DNA of 64,000 nt, taken from the NCBI RefSeq assembly GCF_028751195.1, contig NZ_CP066784.1:3100001-3164000 (forward strand), given 5' to 3'. The notes below the pieces were generated by a model that was not told where the DNA came from, made no database searches, and saw nothing but the letters and a program-made list of their open reading frames with translations. Source of the DNA: Alicyclobacillus sp. ALC3 (GTDB lineage: Bacteria; Bacillota; Bacilli; Alicyclobacillales; Alicyclobacillaceae). Positions 58,430-64,000 of the stretch are shown piece after piece; position 1 is the first letter of the stretch; every line of letters begins with the position of its first letter. A program made the translations under genes and the position numbers.

Positions 58430-60064
58430 TCACCGTGGGTCGTCGGGCGCTTGCAAGGTGTCTTTTTGCAGAGACGTCCCTCGCACCTTGCGATCCCGTA
58501 TTTGTGCGCTTGGGTGAGACTTCAGCATGCGACCGCGTACGAGTGCGTTTTCACCGAACTTATCGCGTAGTTCGTCCGTCACCTTAGTCAAACGCGCTAG
58601 GCGATCGCGATCGGAATTTTGCGTCGGTGCCGCATACACGGACGGCCCGCGGCCCGCGGCCCGGCCCGCACCTAGGCCCGCATTCCGGCCTGCACCTGGA
58701 CCCTTGGCGACGCGACTATCCTGGTCAGTTTTCGACGGTCTGAGCTCTGCCTCAAACAGCGGAAGCTCGAGTTGAAGGGATGGTGCCGTATCAGCCGTTG
58801 CTCCCGACTCGGCCCACTTGATGGCGCCGCCCGGCCGCCCGCCCGGCCCGATGGTGCCGCCCGACCCGATGGCTCCGCCCGGCTCCCGAGTGCCGCCCGA
58901 CCCGCGAGTGCCGCCCGGCCCGAGGGTGTCGCTTGGCCCCTGGGCGCCGCCCGGCCGCCCGCCCGACCCGATGGTGCCGCCGGCACTCGCACTGGTGGCA
59001 ACCGGCCCATTTTGCCCCGCTAGGGCGCCTGTTGGCGTCAGGTTTTGCAGCGCTACGCCGAGCAAGCGCACTTTCGCGCCACGGCGTTTGTGCAGGGTCA
59101 GCAACCCGCGTGCTTCGCGGTAGATTTCTTCGGTTAAGTCGGTGGCTAGTGGCAGGGTTCGCGATCGCGTGACCGTCTCTCGGTTGCCATAGCGGATGGT
59201 CAGTTGGACCGTGCGGCCGACCATCTTGTGCCGGCGGACTCGACGGCCGACCTGATCGGCTAGGTTGAGGAGGACCGTAGCCAGTTCTTCCTCGGCATCC
59301 GTGTCTGCAGCGAGAGTGACCGAGTGCCCGACGCTTTTAATCGGCTCCGGTACTGACACGACAGGTGTATCGTCAAGGCCGTTTGCAAGCCTGCGCAGTT
59401 CAGGGCCGCGGCGGCCCAGGTAGCGCTGCAACAATTCTTCGCGGGCGCCCGCCAAGTCGCCGATTGTTGAGACGCCAAGGCGCCGCAGGCGTTCAGCCGT
59501 CTTGCCGCCGACGCCGAACATCGATTCGACGCTCAGTGGCCATAGTAGGTGTGGGACGGATTCGAGGGCAATTTCAGTTAAACCCATCGGTTTTTTCAAG
59601 TCACTCGCCATTTTCGCGAGGAACTTGTTGGGTGCAACGCCGATGGAACAGGGCAGGCCAAGTTCGCTTTGGATCCGTGTTTGAATCTGACGGGCAATCT
59701 CGACAGCCGTGCCAAACTGCCTGCTGCCGGTGACGTCAGCCCAGCACTCGTCGATACTGAACACTTCGACTTGCGGGGTGTAGTTTCGCACCACCGCGAA
59801 GACGCGGCGGGAAAAGTCGCGGTACAGGTCAAAATCTGGAGCAATCAGCGTTAAATCCGCGCAGGCGCGCAGAGCCTCAGCGACGGTCATCGTGGCGCGG
59901 ACCCCGCGCCGACGGGCTTCGTAGCTTGCTGTGACAACCACGCCATGGCGCGTTTCGGGACTGCCTGCCACGGCGGTGGGAAGCCCCTGGTAGCGGTCGG
60001 GATCGGCGGCGGCATGACATGCGCAGTAAAACGCGTTCATGTCAATGTGGAGAATGCTGCGCAT
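58430..60064 (-). CDS. dinB: Y-family DNA polymerase IV with long Gly-rich insertion
   Basis: This 544-residue translesion polymerase is much longer than the usual 350-420. The catalytic core is complete: HIDMNAFY (6-13), SIDECWADV with the two acidic metal ligands (103-111), SIGVAPNKFLAKMASDLKKPMG, the helix-hairpin-helix GVGGKTAERLRRLGVSTIGDLA, and a little-finger domain to about residue 342. Then comes a low-complexity Gly/Pro/Ser/Thr/Arg region (about 345-425) encoded by GC-rich imperfect repeats. Next is a sliding-clamp motif, QLELPLF (431-437). A further roughly 105-residue tail contains a second Gly/Ala/Arg stretch and a basic end. The ATG at 60064 follows AAAAGGAGG. Confidence 0.93.
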   Translation of the reverse strand: MRSILHIDMNAFYCACHAAADPDRYQGLPTAVAGSPETRHGVVVTASYEARRRGVRATMTVAEALRACADLTLIAPDFDLYRDFSRRVFAVVRNYTPQVEVFSIDECWADVTGSRQFGTAVEIARQIQTRIQSELGLPCSIGVAPNKFLAKMASDLKKPMGLTEIALESVPHLLWPLSVESMFGVGGKTAERLRRLGVSTIGDLAGAREELLQRYLGRRGPELRRLANGLDDTPVVSVPEPIKSVGHSVTLAADTDAEEELATVLLNLADQVGRRVRRHKMVGRTVQLTIRYGNRETVTRSRTLPLATDLTEEIYREARGLLTLHKRRGAKVRLLGVALQNLTPTGALAGQNGPVATSASAGGTIGSGGRPGGAQGPSDTLGPGGTRGSGGTREPGGAIGSGGTIGPGGRPGGAIKWAESGATADTAPSLQLELPLFEAELRPSKTDQDSRVAKGPGAGRNAGLGAGRAAGRGPSVYAAPTQNSDRDRLARLTKVTDELRDKFGENALVRGRMLKSHPSAQIRDRKVRGTSLQKDTLQAPDDPR

Positions 60065-60210
60065 CAGCCTGCCTCCTTTTCGACTGCCTTGTGCGGCCTC
60101 GCGGGCGGAATTCTCTCGCATATTGTACTACAATGGGAGGCGGAAGACGGGTAGCCACCGCAAGGTCACTACTGCGTGGCACCGCGGAAGACGATGTAGG
60201 AGGAACCGAT

Positions 60211-60648
60211 GTGAAGGACAAGCGTCAAATGCGGATCAAAGAGATCGTGAGTCAGCGTGAGGTCGAGACCCAGGAAGACTTGGTCAGGGCACTGGAGGAG
60301 TCGGGGTATCCGGTGACACAGGCCACCATCTCGCGTGACATCAAGGAACTGCAGCTGATCAAGGTGGTTGGCAGCAACGGTCGGTACAAGTATGCGATCC
60401 CGGTGGCGGCGGCTCACATGTCGATGGACGCGCTGAGTCGGCGGCTTGCGGAAGTGTTTGTCTCCCTGCGCCGCGCGAACAACTTGATTGTGTTGCGTGT
60501 GTTGCCGGGGAACGCGCACTCGATTGCGTCGATGATCGACAACATGGAACTGCCGGACCTGATCGGCACGATTGCCGGTGACGACACACTGCTGTTGATT
60601 TATTCGGATGAAGACACGGCTCTGCGAATGGAGAACATGCTTCTGTAG
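60211..60648 (+). CDS. argR: Arginine repressor/activator (ArgR/AhrC)
   Basis: This 145-residue hexameric regulator represses arginine synthesis and activates its breakdown when arginine is bound. The N-terminal winged helix has TQEDLVRALEESGYPVTQATISRDIKELQLIKV. The C-terminal oligomerisation domain has VLPGNAHSIASMIDNMELPDLIGTIAGDDTLLLI, with the arginine-binding Asp pair in GDDT. The GTG at 60211 lies seven bases after TAGGAGG. In many Bacillota this gene neighbours recN; here it stands beside dinB and azlCD. Confidence 0.95.
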   Translation: MKDKRQMRIKEIVSQREVETQEDLVRALEESGYPVTQATISRDIKELQLIKVVGSNGRYKYAIPVAAAHMSMDALSRRLAEVFVSLRRANNLIVLRVLPGNAHSIASMIDNMELPDLIGTIAGDDTLLLIYSDEDTALRMENMLL

Positions 60649-60662
60649 GGACCTCCCCTGCG

Positions 60663-60983
60663 TCAGTGGACGAGGTGCCAGAGGGCGATTGTGAGGACTC
60701 CGGTCAACATAGCCCACAGCGGTTTCCGGGTGACAAAGGCTGCGGCGAGCGACACCGCTGCGGCTACATAGAACGGAGTATCGATGTGCCCAGCGACAGG
60801 GGCATGCCAGACGATGGCTGGTGCGACCATTGCGGCAAATACGCCGATCGGGATGTACGGAAACGTGCGCTCCACGCGAGCTGGCAAACGCAGTTTGCGG
60901 CCGAGCAACAGAGGTGGCCAGCGTGTCAGGTAGGTTACCACTGCGGCGCACAGCACGAGAACGCTAAATGCAGATGTACTCAT
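60663..60983 (-). CDS. azlD: Branched-chain amino acid exporter subunit AzlD
   Basis: This 106-residue membrane protein has three to four predicted spans, including VTYLTRWPPLLLGRKLRLPARVERTFPYIPIGVFAAMVAPAI, a standard AzlD signature. AzlD forms with AzlC a two-component exporter (LIV-E family) for branched-chain amino acids and analogues. Its ATG overlaps the azlC stop by one base (TAATG), so translation is coupled. The frame open upstream to 61052 lies inside azlC and is ignored. Confidence 0.92.
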   Translation of the reverse strand: MSTSAFSVLVLCAAVVTYLTRWPPLLLGRKLRLPARVERTFPYIPIGVFAAMVAPAIVWHAPVAGHIDTPFYVAAAVSLAAAFVTRKPLWAMLTGVLTIALWHLVH

Positions 60984-61726
60984 TACGCAAACACCGCCCC
61001 ATATGCAAAGCTGACAAACGCGCCGGCAAAGAGCGCCGCGCTCGTACCCCACCAGTGGTCAACCACGACGGCAGCAACTGCGGCGAGAACAGCCGCAACG
61101 AGGTGCCGCCGGTGCTTGATTTGCGCCGCAAGCAGCCCCAGAAATGCACCGATGTAGGCAAAGTCCAGTCCGTAGCGCGATGGGTCCCCAATCGCTTGGC
61201 CCGCAATGAACCCGAACAATGAACTTACTTGCCAGGGGAAGAAGATGGCGCTGCCCGCCCCAGCGAAGTAGGCAGCCGTGACTTGGGCTTTCTGGGTGCG
61301 GACGGCCATGACACTGTAACTCTCATCTGTCAGACCATGCGATAATAGAGCGAGTAGACGCGCCCGCAGGTGCGTCAGCGACGGACCGAGTGTCACTCCG
61401 TAGAGCACTTGCCGCCCGTTCAGGAGGAACGTTCCTGTCACAATCGCGAGGGTCCCGGCGCCTTGGTGGAGCAACGCCAAAATCGTGAACTGCGATGCAC
61501 CTGCGAAAACGAACAGCGACAAAGCGAGCGTTCTCGCAAGGTCGAGGTGGTTTGTGCTGTGAGCAATCGCGCCGTACGCGAAGCCGTAGGCGACCACGCT
61601 GACCGTGAGCGGAAAGGCATCTGACCAAGCCTGCAAGTAGTCCTTTTTTGCCGAACTTGTGTGTGCTACGCTAGGTAGTAAGCCGTCCTGTGCGCTGACC
61701 GTCTGCACGGGGTGTTCATCCGACAT
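60983..61726 (-). CDS. azlC: Branched-chain amino acid exporter subunit AzlC
   Basis: This 247-residue large subunit of the LIV-E branched-chain amino acid exporter has about seven spans after a 30-residue soluble N-terminus. Signatures include ALSLFVFAGASQFTILALL, NGRQVLYGVTLGPSL and HGLTDESYSV. The ATG is preceded by TGAGGAAC. It is divergent from the XRE-cupin regulator at 61812, and a 20-base palindrome lies between the two starts. Confidence 0.94.
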   Translation of the reverse strand: MSDEHPVQTVSAQDGLLPSVAHTSSAKKDYLQAWSDAFPLTVSVVAYGFAYGAIAHSTNHLDLARTLALSLFVFAGASQFTILALLHQGAGTLAIVTGTFLLNGRQVLYGVTLGPSLTHLRARLLALLSHGLTDESYSVMAVRTQKAQVTAAYFAGAGSAIFFPWQVSSLFGFIAGQAIGDPSRYGLDFAYIGAFLGLLAAQIKHRRHLVAAVLAAVAAVVVDHWWGTSAALFAGAFVSFAYGAVFA

Positions 61727-61763
61727 AGCAGTTCCTCACTCGTGTGTATGTCATAAAGTACAA

Positions 61764-61783
61764 TTGTATGTTATCACATACAA
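61764..61783. promoter_or_regulatory. Operator-like palindrome between azlC and its regulator
   Basis: TTGTATGTTATCACATACAA is a perfect inverted repeat with eight-base arms and a four-base centre. It lies in the 85-base divergent gap, so a bound regulator could control both azlCD and the XRE-cupin gene. Additional half-sites (TGTATGTCAT near 61745) flank it. Confidence 0.6.
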
Positions 61784-61811
61784 ACGAAGGGAGCACCAAC
61801 TTACGGGCTCA

Positions 61812-62408
61812 ATGAATAAAGATGAACTGTCTTTGCGTTTGGGCTCACGCCTACGCCAACTCCGACATGAGCGTGGGCTATCGCTCGACAAACTGGCGGA
61901 ACTGACCGGAGTCAGCAAACCAATGCTCGGCCAAGTCGAGCGAGGCACGTCGAGTCCGACTGTCGCGACCCTCTGGAAAATCGCGACCGGCCTCCAAGTG
62001 CCGTTTACGGCCTTGCTCCAGGACGCATCTAGCGCACAGCAGATTCGCGCTCGTGATCAGACAGTGTTGTTTGAAGACGGGAAGCGCTTCCAGGTGTATA
62101 GCACGTACTCGGCTCCCGGCAGCCCGGTGGAACTGTTTCGCGTAGTGCTGTTACCGGGTTGCAAGCGCCAGGCTGAGGGTCACGGCCAAGGCGTGATGGA
62201 ATCAATCACGGTCTACCAAGGCAACTTGATTGTCACTTTAGGAGACGAGGGTTTTGACCTCGTGCCAGGCGACGCACTCAATTTTGTTGCCGATGTCCCA
62301 CACACCTACGAAAACCGTGGCGCCACGCCATGCACTGTGCACATGGCGATATTCTATCCGGGCATGAGTCTCGGTGCGGGTGGCGCAGCGCCACTACAAC
62401 GACCATAA
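61812..62408 (+). CDS. XRE-family regulator with cupin domain
   Basis: This 198-residue regulator has an N-terminal helix-turn-helix (about 8-62, LRQLRHERGLSLDKLAELTGVSKPMLGQVERGTSSPTVATLWKIATGL). A C-terminal cupin sensor domain (about 105-185) contains ITVYQGNLIVTLGDEGFDLVPGDALNFVADVPHTYEN. Such proteins usually control an adjacent transporter or catabolic gene in response to a small molecule. Its divergent placement suggests control of azlCD and itself through the palindrome at 61764. The ATG has a weak upstream site; the nearest strong GAAGGGAG is 20 bases away. It is followed 25 bases later by an amidohydrolase gene. Confidence 0.9.
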   Translation: MNKDELSLRLGSRLRQLRHERGLSLDKLAELTGVSKPMLGQVERGTSSPTVATLWKIATGLQVPFTALLQDASSAQQIRARDQTVLFEDGKRFQVYSTYSAPGSPVELFRVVLLPGCKRQAEGHGQGVMESITVYQGNLIVTLGDEGFDLVPGDALNFVADVPHTYENRGATPCTVHMAIFYPGMSLGAGGAAPLQRP

Positions 62409-62433
62409 CGATAAGGGTTGGAAGGGAGAACGG

Positions 62434-63615
62434 GTGTCTATGTCACAAGTCTCTGCTGCTACGGAATCGCTGCAAGAGCAACTCGTCCGCTTTCGCCGCA
62501 AGTTGCACGAACACCCAGAACTCAGTCTCGAGGAGTTTGAGACGACGCAGCACATCAGGGATTTTTTAGGCCATCACGGCATCGAAATCCTCGACTACCC
62601 GCTGCCGACTGGGGTGTTGGCGATTGTGCGAGGACGCAGGCCTGGGCCGTGCGTGGCTGTTCGCGCAGACATTGACGCCTTGCCGATTGTCGAAACGACA
62701 GGGCTCTCTTACGCGTCTCAGGTGAGTGGCAAAATGCACGCTTGCGGCCACGATTTTCACACAGCTGCCGGTCTCGGTGCGGCTGTGTTGGCAAAGGAGG
62801 CCGCAGACAGCGAGGAGTCGTTTGCAGGTTCAATTCTGTTTGTCTACCAGCCTGCTGAGGAAGTGGGGCAAGGTGCGAAGATTATCGTCGACACGGGTGT
62901 GTTTGAGGATTTGCACGTGGGCGCCATCATCGGTGAGCACAACAACCCGCTCCAAGCCCTAGGCACAATTGGCGTCAAGAGCGGTCCGTTGATGGGGAGC
63001 GTCGACGAGTTCCGCATCGTTGTGCACGGCGTCGGCGGTCACGCAGCGATTCCAGAACTGACGGTGGATCCAATTGTCATCGCATCTCAGATTGTCTCAG
63101 GTCTGCAACACCTCGTCAGTCGCGTGATATCTCCACATGACCAAGTGGTTGTGACCGTCGGCAAGTTTCAGGCCGGCACTGCTCGCAACATCATCCCGAT
63201 GGAGGCTGTGCTCGAAGGCACCATTCGCTCGCTGCAGCCGGCGGCTCGCGCGAAAGTTGAAGAGCACTTCCGCACTTTTGTGGAGCAGACCGTTGCGGCC
63301 TACGGAGGCAAAGTGTCGTTTGAGTTTGAACGCATCCTGCCGTCTGTCCAGAACGACGAGGCGACGTCCGAGGTGGTCCGCGCCGCCGCCCTGCAAGTGG
63401 TCGGTGCAGAGCGCGTAGTTGAGGCGTCACCGACGCTCGGCGGCGAAGACTTCGCGCTGTACCAGCAACACTTGCCAGGTTGCTTCTTTTGGGTTGGCAC
63501 AGGCAAGCCGTATGGGTGGCATCACCCATCGTTCGACGTCGACGAGTCGATGTTGCAGACGACGAGTCAAGTGTTTGTCACAGCCGCCCTCGCGTGGCTG
63601 CAGCAGCACGCCTAA
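62434..63615 (+). CDS. M20D-family amidohydrolase (N-acyl-amino acid / IAA-amino acid hydrolase type)
   Basis: This 393-residue metal-dependent amidohydrolase of the M20D subfamily hydrolyses N-acyl amino acids (hippurate or aminoacylase-like). Signature segments are LHEHPELSLEEFET, VAVRADIDALPI, GKMHACGHDFHTA with the metal-bridging Cys/His, YQPAEEVGQGAK with the catalytic Glu, and SPTLGGEDFALY. A dimerisation domain is inserted (about 185-300). The GTG at 62434 is five bases past GAAGGGAG; an ATG two codons later is possible. Close spacing suggests co-transcription with the XRE-cupin regulator and a shared role in amino-acid salvage and export. Confidence 0.92.
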   Translation: MSMSQVSAATESLQEQLVRFRRKLHEHPELSLEEFETTQHIRDFLGHHGIEILDYPLPTGVLAIVRGRRPGPCVAVRADIDALPIVETTGLSYASQVSGKMHACGHDFHTAAGLGAAVLAKEAADSEESFAGSILFVYQPAEEVGQGAKIIVDTGVFEDLHVGAIIGEHNNPLQALGTIGVKSGPLMGSVDEFRIVVHGVGGHAAIPELTVDPIVIASQIVSGLQHLVSRVISPHDQVVVTVGKFQAGTARNIIPMEAVLEGTIRSLQPAARAKVEEHFRTFVEQTVAAYGGKVSFEFERILPSVQNDEATSEVVRAAALQVVGAERVVEASPTLGGEDFALYQQHLPGCFFWVGTGKPYGWHHPSFDVDESMLQTTSQVFVTAALAWLQQHA

Positions 63616-63625
63616 CTCTGGCTGA

Positions 63626-64000
63626 CTACTCTAAGAATCGCCGCTTCAGGCTCTGGTCTGGCACCATGCACGTTGTGCGTCGGCCAAACCACCTGTAGCG
63701 GCGTTTTGCGATGGCGTCGTAAATCGCGTCTCTGAACGGGCGTGGCACGACCCGCAACCAGCCGACAAGCGACCACGGTCTGCGCAGGTAGCGGGCGACC
63801 CGCAGCACTGCGTCAGACTTCGTGTACACGTGCCCTTGGTCGATGCAGACCACGCTATTCCACTCCCCGTCCGCTCCATCCCCGCGCGCCACACCTGCTT
63901 GCGCCACACCGGGTACGCCTGCGCGGCAGTCGAGCAACTCAGCCGCCGCGGCCGACTGGAGCGGGGCAAAGCGCACACGGCCGCTCGGGTCGCGGCGGAC
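63626..64000 (-). CDS. DCC-family thiol-disulfide oxidoreductase-like protein (5' end outside window)
   Basis: The reading frame continues past base 64000 on the minus strand, so the N-terminus, which would carry the Asp-x-x-Cys-x-x-Cys motif, is outside. What remains matches the YuxK/DCC (DUF393) family: VRFAPLQS, the VCIDQGHVYTKSDAVLRVARYLRRPW segment, and a C-terminal VPRPFRDAIYDAIAKRRYRWFGR with a final Cys. The central part has an Ala/Gly-rich stretch. Convergent with the amidohydrolase gene, ten bases apart. Function is probably thiol-redox but unproven. Confidence 0.82.
   Translation of the reverse strand, partial: VRRDPSGRVRFAPLQSAAAAELLDCRAGVPGVAQAGVARGDGADGEWNSVVCIDQGHVYTKSDAVLRVARYLRRPWSLVGWLRVVPRPFRDAIYDAIAKRRYRWFGRRTTCMVPDQSLKRRFLE

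Overview
The window looks like one continuous chromosomal stretch of a moderately high-GC, spore-forming-type Bacillota bacterium. The best guess is a relative of Alicyclobacillus. The basis is CodY, AhrC/ArgR, a YerC-type TrpR-like protein, a DUF3243 protein, a BsaA peroxidase, an aa3-600 type quinol oxidase, T-box and FMN riboswitch control, and many GTG/TTG starts behind strong AGGAGG sites. The genus is inference. No rRNA, tRNA, insertion sequence, phage or CRISPR array was seen.

Layout. 1-9.9 kb holds a truncated penicillin-acylase-family gene, two small membrane proteins, an L,D-transpeptidase lipoprotein, glutathione peroxidase, tyrS, manganese pyrophosphatase, msrB, a luciferase-like monooxygenase and a small export-like protein. 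9.9-13.9 kb holds a YaiI/YqxD protein, an M29 aminopeptidase, a phosphate-symporter-like MFS protein and a tiny membrane protein. 13.9-15.0 kb is non-coding and filled by two repeat arrays. 15.0-20.3 kb holds qoxABCD (minus strand) divergent from heme A synthase ctaA. 20.4-23.6 kb holds homoserine dehydrogenase, ccdA, a GNAT protein and a small coiled-coil protein. 23.7-29.2 kb is a phenylacetate/beta-oxidation-like operon (paaK, ethD, paaG, paaH, thiolase) behind a leader that can fold into a three-way junction. 29.4-32.9 kb holds E1alpha, E1beta and E2 of a 2-oxoacid dehydrogenase, with no E3. 33-42.2 kb holds yerC, two CPA2 antiporters, a methyltransferase, codY, an M20 dipeptidase, mntH and cysE. 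42.4-46.2 kb is the riboflavin operon ribDE-ribBA-ribH under an FMN riboswitch. 46.3-51.2 kb holds an aldo/keto reductase and a type 2 ileS under a T-box with an isoleucine specifier. 51.3-56 kb holds a class A PBP, queC, a truncated haemoglobin and a UPF0173 hydrolase. 56-57.6 kb is a second repeat array. 57.7-64 kb holds a DUF3243 protein, a small membrane protein, an unusual dinB, argR, azlCD divergent from an XRE-cupin regulator, an M20 amidohydrolase and a truncated DCC-family gene.

How the genes work together. Several linked sets are conventional: quinol oxidase with its heme A synthase, the riboflavin pathway, the acyl-CoA pathway, and amino-acid regulators beside transporters and enzymes.

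The least explained content is two intergenic arrays 42 kb apart. They share a unit of about 71 bp carrying two short GC-rich palindromes (GCGCCA, three variable bases, TGGCGC) at alternating short and long spacings. The spacer sequences differ between the arrays, but architecture and period are the same. A second cluster of unrelated palindromes is embedded in the downstream array.
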